DNA of 64,000 nucleotides from Aeromonas rivipollensis (GTDB lineage: Bacteria > Pseudomonadota > Gammaproteobacteria > Enterobacterales > Aeromonadaceae): contig NZ_JAAILA010000002.1 in NCBI RefSeq assembly GCF_010974825.1, positions 62,001 to 126,000 of the forward strand, given 5' to 3'. The notes beneath the pieces are model-generated. The model was not told the origin of the DNA and ran no database searches. It saw nothing but the letters and a program-made list of their open reading frames with translations. Within the stretch, counting starts at the first letter, position 1. Each line of letters begins with the position of its first letter. The position numbers and the translations under genes are program-made. Positions 35,149 through 42,892 of the stretch are shown here, piece after piece.

Positions 35149-35212
35149 GGGACCCTGGCTGCATAGATGCAAACAGAGCCCGCAGTTTCTTGTTCATCAG
35201 GAGAAATCTTAT

Positions 35213-36118
35213 ATGGCCATGTTTATCAATACCAACACTTCATCATTGAACGCCCAGCGTAACTTGATGAACACCACCAAGTCGTTGGATACCTCATACA
35301 CCCGCCTGGCATCCGGTCTGCGTATCAACAGCGCCAAGGACGATGCGGCCGGTCTGCAGATCTCCAACCGTCTGACCTCCCAGGTCAATGGTCTGGATCA
35401 GGGCAACCGCAACGCCAACGACGGCATCTCCCTTGCACAGACCGCAGAAGGTGCCATGGACGAAGTGACCGGCATGCTGCAGCGTATGCGCACCCTGGCC
35501 CAGCAATCTGCCAACGGTTCCAACTCAGACAAGGATCGCGAGGCCCTGCAGAAGGAAGTGGATCAACTGGGGGCCGAAATTAACCGTATCTCCAAGGACA
35601 CCACCTTCGCTGGCACCAAGCTGCTGGATGGAAATTACAGTGGTAGCTTCCAAGTTGGTGCCGATGCCAACCAAACTATAGGCTTTAGCTTGTCTCAGGC
35701 GGGAGGGTTTAGTATTTCGGGGATTGCTGTAGCGGCTGGGACAACAGTCAACGTGGGCACTGCCATCGGTACTGCTATTGCAATTGATGCCATATTCACC
35801 AGTGGTAGTGCTGGTGGGATCAGTATTAGCAGCCAGGATAATGCTCAGAAAGTTCTGGCAGCAGCAGATGCCATGCTGAGTGTGGTCGATGGCAAGCGTG
35901 CCGAGCTGGGTGCGGTGCAAAACCGGCTGGATTCGACCATTCGCAACCAGTCCAATATCGCGGAGAACGTCAGCGCTGCGCGCTCCCGTATCCGTGATGC
36001 GGACTTTGCGACCGAAACTGCCAACATGACCAAGCAGAACATCCTGCAACAGGCCGCGTCCAGCATACTGGCCCAGGCCAACCAGCGTCCGCAGTCGGCT
36101 CTGTCGCTGCTGGGCTAA
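35213..36118 (+). CDS. Polar flagellin 3
   Basis: A 301-residue flagellin with the same N-terminus as flagellin 2, but its own central region (35690-35900: VAAGTTVNVGTAIGTAIAIDAIF). It is the most divergent of the three in the exposed part. No terminator separates it from flaG (37 bp downstream), so flaG and later genes may be read through from its promoter. Three tandem polar flagellins exceed the flaA-flaB pair usually described in Aeromonas. Confidence 0.94.
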   Translation: MAMFINTNTSSLNAQRNLMNTTKSLDTSYTRLASGLRINSAKDDAAGLQISNRLTSQVNGLDQGNRNANDGISLAQTAEGAMDEVTGMLQRMRTLAQQSANGSNSDKDREALQKEVDQLGAEINRISKDTTFAGTKLLDGNYSGSFQVGADANQTIGFSLSQAGGFSISGIAVAAGTTVNVGTAIGTAIAIDAIFTSGSAGGISISSQDNAQKVLAAADAMLSVVDGKRAELGAVQNRLDSTIRNQSNIAENVSAARSRIRDADFATETANMTKQNILQQAASSILAQANQRPQSALSLLG

Positions 36119-36154
36119 GTCGGTTCAACCGTCAATTGACATGAGGAGCGGCAG

Positions 36155-36607
36155 ATGGCCAATGAATCGATAGCCATGCCTTCTGTTACTTCGACGCTGA
36201 CTCAACATGGCGGCCCCCAGGCCGCCATGGCTGTTTCTCCACCCACATCCAGCGGAGAGGAACTGGCCGAACAGACAAGTGTCGAGCCGACAGCCAAGAC
36301 ATCACAGGCACAGGCCAAGGTGTCAGAGCCGCGTATGGACAAGGCCTATATGGAAAAACAGGCCCAGGAATTGCAAGAAAGATTGGACAATTTGAGCAAG
36401 TTGAAGGGATGGACCATCAATTTCAGTCTGGTCCCCGAATTCGACCAGCCGGTGATCAAGGTGATAGATGCGGAGACCAAGCAGGTTATCCGTCAGATCC
36501 CGAGCGAGGAAATGCTCTTGATAAGCAAGAGGTTGCAATCCATGGACCAGCAGATGAATGGCAATGGCTCCGGTCTCTCCGGGCTGCTGTTCGATGGTCA
36601 GGTGTGA
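36155..36607 (+). CDS. flaG: FlaG family flagellar protein
   Basis: A 150-residue protein. The first 60 residues are Ser/Thr/Ala-rich and probably disordered. The FlaG domain (about 65-148) has LKGWTINFSLVPEFDQPVIKV and IRQIPSEEMLLISKRLQ, the family signature. FlaG lies upstream of fliD in many polar flagellates and affects filament length or assembly. ATG 36155 follows GAGGAG. It heads the fliD-fliS block. Confidence 0.93.
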   Translation: MANESIAMPSVTSTLTQHGGPQAAMAVSPPTSSGEELAEQTSVEPTAKTSQAQAKVSEPRMDKAYMEKQAQELQERLDNLSKLKGWTINFSLVPEFDQPVIKVIDAETKQVIRQIPSEEMLLISKRLQSMDQQMNGNGSGLSGLLFDGQV

Positions 36608-36638
36608 CCCAATTTTACGTCGATAGACAGGAGGATGT

Positions 36639-38033
36639 ATGGCAATTACCTCTGCGGGGGCGGGGTCTGGGCTCCAACTTGAAAGTGTAATCGCGGCGAG
36701 TGTGGAGGCCAAAAAGGCCCAGTTACAACAGCCGATCGTCACTAAACAAAACAGCACCCAGATCACCTTGTCTGGCATAGGTCAGCTGAAATCCTCCATC
36801 TCCGCCTTCACCGACATCCTCGACAAGCTGAGTGCCCCCGGCGCTTTCAACAAACGCGCCATCAACATTACCCAGAGCAAAGATGACCCCGTGCTGAAGG
36901 TGGAGAGCAAGTCTGGTGCTTCCAATGGTCAGTACAACATCATCGTCAATAAGTTGGCACAAACGAGCCGTCAAGAAGGGATCTTCGATAGTTCCACCAC
37001 CTCCATGGTCAGCCAGGATGGGCAACTGACGTTCAAGGCCGGCGACAAAACCTTCAAGGTGGATGTGAAAGCAGGCGATACCCTGCAAGACATTCGCAAG
37101 AGCATCAACAGCAATGGTGACAACTTCGGTCTCAGCGTCAACATAGTCAACACGGCGGATGGCAAGGCCAAACTGGTGATCGATTCCGGCATCTCGGGCG
37201 ATGGCAAGGACCTGACCATCACCGGGGATACGGCGGAGCTCGCCATCTTCGAGTCGGGGGGGGGGGTAATGAACCAAACCCGGCCAGCCAGCAGTGCCGA
37301 GATTTCCGTGGATGGTAACGTCCTCAAGAGCGACACCAATACCTTTGATGACTCTATTCAGGACCTCAAGGTGACTGTGTTGCGCGTGTCGGATAAAGAC
37401 AGTGTGGGGGATCTCAAGGCAAACAAGGTCGATATCACGACCGACAAGACCTCTATTCAGGAGCTTGTCCAGCAGTTCGTGGATGGTTACAACACCCTGC
37501 AAGACAAGATGAATACCCTTGGCAAACGCAACACCTTCGTGGGTGGCGTGAAGCAGGATGATGGCGGCGCTCTGGCCGGTGACTCAACCACAAGAGCCAT
37601 CGAATCATTCATGAGCAATCTGCTGGTCAGCCCTTCCCAGAACAGCAGTACTTACTCCACCATCTTCGAGGTCGGTATCAAGATGGACAACAAGGGCAAG
37701 CTGTCCCTTGACAAGACGAAGTTTGGCGAAGCCGTCGACAAGAACTTCGATCAGGTTGTGGCGCTGTTTGGTGGAGAGAAGGGCCTGGCGGGCACCTTGA
37801 ATACCGGCTTGAAAGCATATACCAAGAGCGGTGGCATGCTGGCACAACGAGAAGATGTCTTGAACTCGGACTTGCGTGCTCTTACCCAGAAAACCGCAAC
37901 GGCCAATACCCAATTGGCAAAATATGAAGCCTCACTGCGTGCCCAATATGGCAGCCTGGATGCCTTGCTGGTCAAGATGAACAACTCGGCCTCTGCATTG
38001 TCCAGCCTGCAGACGAATTATCAGAAATCTTGA
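36639..38033 (+). CDS. fliD: Flagellar filament cap protein FliD (HAP2, Aeromonas FlaH)
   Basis: A 464-residue cap protein that folds incoming flagellin at the filament tip. It opens with GAGSGLQLESVIAASVEAKKAQL; the N- and C-terminal coiled-coil ends frame the FliD_N (about 10-110) and FliD_C (about 215-450) regions. ATG 36639 has AGGAGG just ahead. An 11-base G tract at 37256-37266 encodes SGGGV near residue 206. A single-base loss there brings TAA immediately after the tract, and a gain brings a stop about 18 codons later, so the gene may be phase-variable. It is ON in this sequence. Confidence 0.95.
   Translation: MAITSAGAGSGLQLESVIAASVEAKKAQLQQPIVTKQNSTQITLSGIGQLKSSISAFTDILDKLSAPGAFNKRAINITQSKDDPVLKVESKSGASNGQYNIIVNKLAQTSRQEGIFDSSTTSMVSQDGQLTFKAGDKTFKVDVKAGDTLQDIRKSINSNGDNFGLSVNIVNTADGKAKLVIDSGISGDGKDLTITGDTAELAIFESGGGVMNQTRPASSAEISVDGNVLKSDTNTFDDSIQDLKVTVLRVSDKDSVGDLKANKVDITTDKTSIQELVQQFVDGYNTLQDKMNTLGKRNTFVGGVKQDDGGALAGDSTTRAIESFMSNLLVSPSQNSSTYSTIFEVGIKMDNKGKLSLDKTKFGEAVDKNFDQVVALFGGEKGLAGTLNTGLKAYTKSGGMLAQREDVLNSDLRALTQKTATANTQLAKYEASLRAQYGSLDALLVKMNNSASALSSLQTNYQKS
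37256..37266 (+). repeat. Poly-G tract (G11) inside fliD
   Basis: Eleven consecutive G residues sit in frame as TCG GGG GGG GGG GTA. Ten G residues would give TCG GGG GGG GGG TAA; twelve would give a different frame ending in TAA soon after. Confidence 0.95.
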
Positions 38034-38053
38034 TAGATCGAGAGTATTGAAAT

Positions 38054-38476
38054 ATGTACAAGCGCAATATCAAAGCATATACCGCGGGCAACCTCGCAGC
38101 CGATCTGGCCACGGCGGATCCTCACCGTGTCATTCAACTGATGATGCAGGGGTGCCTGGAACGTCTGGCACAAGCCAAGGGGGCCATCGAACGCCAGGAC
38201 ATGGAAGCCAAATCGGTTGCCATCTCCAAGGCGCAGGGATTACTGCATGGTTTGCAGGATGCGCTGGATATGAGTCAGGGCGCCATGTCAGAAGACCTCT
38301 ATGGGCTTTACGCCTATATGGACGAACGTATCTGGGATGCCAGTCTGGCACGGGATATCGCCCCCCTCGACGAGGTCATGGAACTGATGCTGACCATCAA
38401 ATCCGGTTGGGATCAATTGCCCGAGGCTGAAAAACAGCAAGGTTTTCAGATGAGACAGCAGCTGGGTGAGCTGTGA
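38054..38476 (+). CDS. fliS: Flagellin export chaperone FliS (Aeromonas FlaJ)
   Basis: A 140-residue, all-helical chaperone that binds the C-terminus of flagellin in the cytoplasm. It has YKRNIKAYTAGNLAADLATADPHRVIQLMMQGCLERLAQAKGAI, cut here into recognisable parts such as DPHRVIQLM, and later SEDLYGLYAYMDERIW, all typical of FliS. It is 20 bases after fliD and overlaps the next gene by 4 bases. Confidence 0.95.
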   Translation: MYKRNIKAYTAGNLAADLATADPHRVIQLMMQGCLERLAQAKGAIERQDMEAKSVAISKAQGLLHGLQDALDMSQGAMSEDLYGLYAYMDERIWDASLARDIAPLDEVMELMLTIKSGWDQLPEAEKQQGFQMRQQLGEL

Positions 38477-38799
38477 GAGCTACTCTCACCGAGCTTGATG
38501 ACGCACTGCGGGAAAATACCCGCTTGATGGACGTACTATTGCAGCAGCAGCAATATGATGAGGCCCTACTCTGCATGGATGAGCGGCTGGCGCTGATAGG
38601 TCGTCTGGTGCAGCTTGCTCAAGATGAACCTGAGCAACAACAGGCTGTTGCGGCCCTGGCTGGCGAACTGTCCATTCAAGAAGAGAGCACGAAAGCCCTG
38701 GCAGCCAGCCATCATCACGCCATTTTTGAACAGCTGACCCACGTTGGGAAAGCTAGCAGGGCCGGGCAAGCGTATCGTACAAACAGCAAGGAGTTTTGA
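38473..38799 (+). CDS. FliT-like flagellar chaperone candidate
   Basis: A 108-residue, helical and charged protein. GTG 38473 overlaps the fliS stop (GTGA). Its length, Gln/Glu-rich helices and place straight after fliS match the FliT group of type III chaperones, which bind FliD. The sequence itself is divergent, so the call rests mainly on position. It overlaps the maf start by one base (TGATG). Confidence 0.65.
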   Translation: MRATLTELDDALRENTRLMDVLLQQQQYDEALLCMDERLALIGRLVQLAQDEPEQQQAVAALAGELSIQEESTKALAASHHHAIFEQLTHVGKASRAGQAYRTNSKEF

Positions 38800-40889
38800 T
38801 GTCACTCAATATCGACGAGACCTTGGCCCAAGCCGAACAGGAGGCCCTGCGGATCCAGAAGCAGGCGGAGCAGGAGGCGGCCATGGCAGTGGCCTTGCCG
38901 CTACGTTTTGAACAGAACATGGCGGCATTTCGCCAATATATTCCCCATATCGCCGACATGTATGAGGCCTACCAGCCAGCGCGCCCCTTCCGGTTCTTTT
39001 GCTGCGAGAATGGCCAGCCCAACTTGGCTTGGCTCGACGATGATGTCGCCGTCTACGGCAAGGAACCCTATCTTATCTGTGAGACGTTGGTGACCGAGTT
39101 TATGGAAAAGGGGAGGCTTTCCAAGTTTTCCTTCAGCCAGGAGGCAAACCCACTCGGCTTCGTGCATGTGGAGTACCTCAACAAGCTGAACGCCTATCTT
39201 GATGATCTCTCTGCCCGAGAGGCGATGTTGGAAAGGGTCCCCCATGAGGTGCCCAGCGCCCTGATCTTCGGAGTGGGGCTGGGGTACCATCTCGGCTACC
39301 TCTATGAGCAATGCAAGATTGGCACCCTGTTCCTGTTCGAGCCGGACCTGGATCTCTTCTATGCATCGCTGTTCTGCTTCGATTGGGCGCCATTGCTGAC
39401 TTATCTGCATCAGGAGAATCTGGGGTTGCACATCCTGTTGGGGCAGGATGAAGAAACCATCGTGAAGGATTTTGCATCTGCCATTCACAGTCGGGGCTCC
39501 TTCCTGATCGCCAACGCCTTCGTCATGTGGGGCTATCAGAGCGACAAGATAAAGAAATTGATGGAGAAAGTTCAGCAGGAATACTACTTATTAGTCATGG
39601 GGTGGGGGTTCTTCGACGATAACCTAATCGCTCTTTCTCATACAGTGAGCAATATTGAACGTGGCGTACCATTCTTAAAAAATAATTGCAAAATAGTAAA
39701 AGAGAATCAGAGGGTACCGGTTTTCATCATTGGTAACGGCCCCTCTCTAGATGAGTCGTTAGGTATCATCGAAAATAATAAAAATTGTGCGATATTAATA
39801 GCTTGTGGTAGTGCCATCACGGCTTTACACAATGTAGGTATAAAGCCAGATATATATGTTGCAACTGAGCGAACTAAAAGTGTTTATGATTTCCTCGTTA
39901 GTATGGACGATCCAGATTATTTAAATGATATCTTTTTCTTAAGCACTGATGTCATTCATCCGTACTGCTCAACATTGTTTAAACGTTCAGCTCTTTTATT
40001 TAAATGCTCTGAGCCTGGAGTATTACTATGTCAAACATATTTTCCTGAGCTGAGATATTTTTCTGCTCTTGGGGGAGTTAATCCCATGGTTGGAAATATA
40101 GGTGTAAGTGCACCGATTCAACTGGGTTTTAAAAACATATATTTGTTTGGTTTGGATAATGGTTATAAGGACAAAAGTCATCATCACTCTAAATTTAGTG
40201 CATATTATAATAATGAAAAAAGTGCGAAAATTCTAACTGATATTGTGTGTGGTGATGGGCAGAAACAACGAGAGGGTAATTTCGGTGGATTTGTCATTAG
40301 TGATGCCATGTTTGATACATCACGCCGTGTGATTGAGCAAGTGTTAGCGGCGAATGAAGATGTCAGATGCTTTAATTGTAGTGATGGTGCTAAAATAGCG
40401 GGGGCCAAGCCTTTCCCTAGTCGTGAGATTGGATCACTTCACCCCATCAATAAATCAGCAGTTATTGATGATATTGTCGGCCGTCTTTGTGCTCAGGTAT
40501 CTTTATCAAAGCAGGACTTCTATCCGTTACTGGATGTTGAGCTTTTCAATCATTTCATCGATAAAATGCTTGATGAGTGGCAGCAAGATTTTTCGTCTAG
40601 AAATGAGATTAATCAGCTAATGCTACGACATTTTAACTATCTGGATCAGATCGCCAAGACAAAGCAAAGGCATATTACACAGTTCATGATTGGATCGATG
40701 AATTATGTATTTACCCTGTTGAGCTCCATTCTTTATTCATTTGAGGGGGAAAGGGAAAGTATCTTATTAATGACGCCAGCTATAAATCTATGGCTGGAGT
40801 TTCTGCAAAAAGCCAAGAAAATGTACCCAATGGCGCTAGATAGTATTGATATGGTAGATAATGATGTAGTTGATCTTTTTAGAAAATAA
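38799..40889 (+). CDS. maf-1: Motility accessory factor Maf (flagellin glycosyltransferase family)
   Basis: A 696-residue protein of the DUF115/Maf family, required in Aeromonas to transfer Pse to flagellin. The start ATG 38799 overlaps the previous TGA and has AAGGAG upstream; an in-frame TTG precedes it. The MAF_flag10 domain (about 290-480) begins with VFIIGNGPSLDES (Gly312), the GNGPSL sugar-nucleotide binding motif, and later NPMVGNIGVSAPIQLGF. The first 250 codons use the GC-rich code of this genome, while codons after about 255 (39560 on) are strongly AT-rich, a mosaic gene. Acts in the cytoplasm before export. Confidence 0.93.
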   Translation: MSLNIDETLAQAEQEALRIQKQAEQEAAMAVALPLRFEQNMAAFRQYIPHIADMYEAYQPARPFRFFCCENGQPNLAWLDDDVAVYGKEPYLICETLVTEFMEKGRLSKFSFSQEANPLGFVHVEYLNKLNAYLDDLSAREAMLERVPHEVPSALIFGVGLGYHLGYLYEQCKIGTLFLFEPDLDLFYASLFCFDWAPLLTYLHQENLGLHILLGQDEETIVKDFASAIHSRGSFLIANAFVMWGYQSDKIKKLMEKVQQEYYLLVMGWGFFDDNLIALSHTVSNIERGVPFLKNNCKIVKENQRVPVFIIGNGPSLDESLGIIENNKNCAILIACGSAITALHNVGIKPDIYVATERTKSVYDFLVSMDDPDYLNDIFFLSTDVIHPYCSTLFKRSALLFKCSEPGVLLCQTYFPELRYFSALGGVNPMVGNIGVSAPIQLGFKNIYLFGLDNGYKDKSHHHSKFSAYYNNEKSAKILTDIVCGDGQKQREGNFGGFVISDAMFDTSRRVIEQVLAANEDVRCFNCSDGAKIAGAKPFPSREIGSLHPINKSAVIDDIVGRLCAQVSLSKQDFYPLLDVELFNHFIDKMLDEWQQDFSSRNEINQLMLRHFNYLDQIAKTKQRHITQFMIGSMNYVFTLLSSILYSFEGERESILLMTPAINLWLEFLQKAKKMYPMALDSIDMVDNDVVDLFRK

Positions 40890-41096
40890 ATTTAAAGATT
40901 AGTATCTTTATAAATAAATATTGGAATGTCAATTATGGTTTTACATAGATGGGTAATGAATGTTTGGATTCATAAGTTCAAATGATGTTGAATAATAAGA
41001 TCTTTAGTAAAAAAGACGTGCCTTTGTAGATTCGATATTATTTTACTCGAGTCTGTATAAACATATCACTATCAATGATCTGCAAAAGGAGAAGGA
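40890..41096. other. 207-bp AT-rich gap after maf
   Basis: No terminator, repeat or gene is evident; several TATAAA-like hexamers are present but none is convincing as a promoter. Confidence 0.5.
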
Positions 41097-41795
41097 ATGG
41101 CCAATTGTGAAAGTCGTATCGGCAACAGTTTTGACAAACTCTATTTGGAGCGAGGAATTGCTTCGCAGCGGCGATATCCGAACGAAAGCTTAATTAGTTT
41201 TATAGCTGCACATTATTTCTCTCTTTCTCCGATTGAGCGGAGTGAGTGCCGTATTCTAGAGTTAGGGTGTGGCAGCGGGGCTAATATTTGGATGCTGGCA
41301 AGAGAAGGATTTGATACCTGGGGCTTGGATTTATCACCAGTTGGTATTGATCTTTGTAAACAGGTCATTGCATCCTGGGGGACGCAAGCTCACCTCGATG
41401 TAGGTGATATGACTAAGCTTCCATACCCAAACTGCTATTTCGATGTTATTGTGGATGTAGTGTCAATGCAGCATTTGACTCTTTCTCAGCACCATGCTGC
41501 TATCGCTGAAATTCATCGTTGCCTAAAGCCTAGTGGAAGGTTTTTCTCCTATCACCTTGGCACAGGTTCTTCAGTTTGTCAGAGCTGCGATATTGAATGG
41601 TATGACAGCATATCCATTAACAATATTCCTGAGGGTTATCCCTTGGCTGGCAATGGGGTGACATCATTTCTTGATGTTCCTACAACAAATGTTTTATATA
41701 AAAACTTTAAAACTCTGGAAATTGAAAAAGTTCATCGAACTTATGCAATAAGTAACAATGATGTCGAATATTTAGCAATTAGTGTTCAAAAATGA
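41097..41795 (+). CDS. SAM-dependent methyltransferase in the flagellar glycan island
   Basis: A 232-residue class I methyltransferase. Motif I reads ILELGCGSGANIWML (about residues 52-66), motif II is DTWGLDLSP, then GDMTKLPYPNCYFDVIVDVVSMQHL and the motif after it IHRCLKPSGRFFSY. A strong ribosome site (AAGGAGAAGGA) precedes the ATG. It overlaps the next gene by four bases. It lies between maf and pseI, so a role in methylating the sugar or its precursor is plausible. No specific acceptor can be told from sequence; other small-molecule substrates remain possible. Confidence 0.8.
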   Translation: MANCESRIGNSFDKLYLERGIASQRRYPNESLISFIAAHYFSLSPIERSECRILELGCGSGANIWMLAREGFDTWGLDLSPVGIDLCKQVIASWGTQAHLDVGDMTKLPYPNCYFDVIVDVVSMQHLTLSQHHAAIAEIHRCLKPSGRFFSYHLGTGSSVCQSCDIEWYDSISINNIPEGYPLAGNGVTSFLDVPTTNVLYKNFKTLEIEKVHRTYAISNNDVEYLAISVQK

Positions 41796-42766
41796 AAATA
41801 GTAACGATGTATGATCAGGATTTTAAAAATCTAGTACGAGCAAGATTGTTTTCTCTTGGAGGTTTATCAACCCCAGGTCATATAGAATACTTCAAAAATT
41901 ATTATGGATTTAATTTTACTGATCTATCTTTTGGAGTAATACATCCAAATGGGGAAGTCATTTGTTTGCTTACTCGCCATGTTGTCGATGGTTTGACTCA
42001 TTTTGGGTGGTATGGTCAACCAGCCAAGATTATTTGCCGAGGTACAGGAGAAAAACAATCACAAGCTGAGCAAGCGGCTCAAACCTATCTAAGTTCGTTG
42101 CTGCAAGATGGTGTTTTTATTGATTTCCAAGAGCCTGCTGGTGAAATGAGCTTTTTCTCAAAGACTTTGTTACAAATGGGAATAAATCCACGTATATGCC
42201 CTGAACAAATATTAAGGATAGTAGATGATGAGTTAATGCTACGTGACATGAGAAAAGTATTTCGTCAGAATATAAATTGGGGGATACGTAATCTATCATG
42301 TGTTGTTTTGGATGCAGAGAGCATTACAGAAGATGATTTTCTCCGGTTCGAAGCATTTCATATTGCTGTTGCTGGTCGTCGCACTCGAAGTCATTCATCT
42401 TGGTTGACCCAGCTGAAGCTTGTCTTGGATGGAGAGAGCTATCTTGTCACCAGTAGTCTAAATGATAACCTGGTTGGTATGTCATTTTTTGCTGCATCGG
42501 GTGAACGAGCCTATTACTCTGTCGGGGTCTATGAACGGGGCTTATTTCATCATCCCCTCTCTCACTATCCTATATGGTGCGGTATTCGGTATGCCAGAGA
42601 TATAGGCTGTCGAGAGTTAAGTATGGGTGAAAGCTTCTACCCAGGAGTGGTTGACTCCAGTGGTCGAATTCCCTCTGAGAAAGAATGCAACATAAGTCAT
42701 TTTAAACGAGGGTTTGGCGGAGGGATTCATACATCTGTTCGTTTTTTAGGCTGCATATCAGTGTAA
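41792..42766 (+). CDS. GNAT/FemAB-like acyltransferase in the flagellar glycan island
   Basis: A 324-residue protein. Its C-terminal half (about 170-320) looks like a GNAT or FemAB fold: EAFHIAVAGRRTRSHSSWL, then YLVTSSLNDNLVGMSFFAA, AYYSVGVYERG and GCRELSMGESFYPG. It would transfer an acyl or amino-acyl group from a CoA or tRNA donor. The AT-rich codon use matches the methyltransferase and the 3' half of maf. Modified Pse derivatives with extra acyl groups are known from flagella, so a decorating role is inferred. Starts with ATGA overlap on the methyltransferase stop. Confidence 0.65.
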   Translation: MKIVTMYDQDFKNLVRARLFSLGGLSTPGHIEYFKNYYGFNFTDLSFGVIHPNGEVICLLTRHVVDGLTHFGWYGQPAKIICRGTGEKQSQAEQAAQTYLSSLLQDGVFIDFQEPAGEMSFFSKTLLQMGINPRICPEQILRIVDDELMLRDMRKVFRQNINWGIRNLSCVVLDAESITEDDFLRFEAFHIAVAGRRTRSHSSWLTQLKLVLDGESYLVTSSLNDNLVGMSFFAASGERAYYSVGVYERGLFHHPLSHYPIWCGIRYARDIGCRELSMGESFYPGVVDSSGRIPSEKECNISHFKRGFGGGIHTSVRFLGCISV

Positions 42767-42771
42767 AGAAA

Positions 42772-42803
42772 ACCGTTCATTTCATACGGATGAACGGTAT
42801 TTA
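42772..42803 (-). terminator. Terminator of the Pse operon, with the shared inverted repeat
   Basis: On the minus strand ACCGTTCA - 11 nt - TGAACGGT (9-bp arms when extended) is followed by TTTTCTTT. It lies 94 bases after the pseI stop, and it also sits after the acyltransferase on the plus strand. The arms and spacer length are the same as in the flagellin leaders. Confidence 0.7.
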
Positions 42804-42892
42804 TCGATTGAAACTATGGAATTTATTAATTTATCCAAGTGCGTTGCTTTACTACGTAATGCACATCATATTTGATGAGATTGATAAGTATT

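Larger units (their letters stand above)
34599..35212. other. 614-bp interval between flagellin 2 and 3
   Basis: A near copy of the preceding intergenic interval: GC hairpin, terminator (34785-34807), sigma-28 promoter (34998-35024) and leader inverted repeat (35122-35148). Part of it (34860-34980) is less like the first copy. No gene is seen. Confidence 0.7.
33107..36118 (+). repeat. About 1.5-kb tandem duplication: intergenic region plus flagellin
   Basis: The unit from about 33107 (GC hairpin, terminator, promoter, leader) through flagellin 2 at 34598 is repeated from about 34613 through flagellin 3 at 36118, with small indels. The block at about 33589-33872 is almost base-for-base the same as 35109-35392, covering the leader and the first 60 codons. 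Confidence 0.9.
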
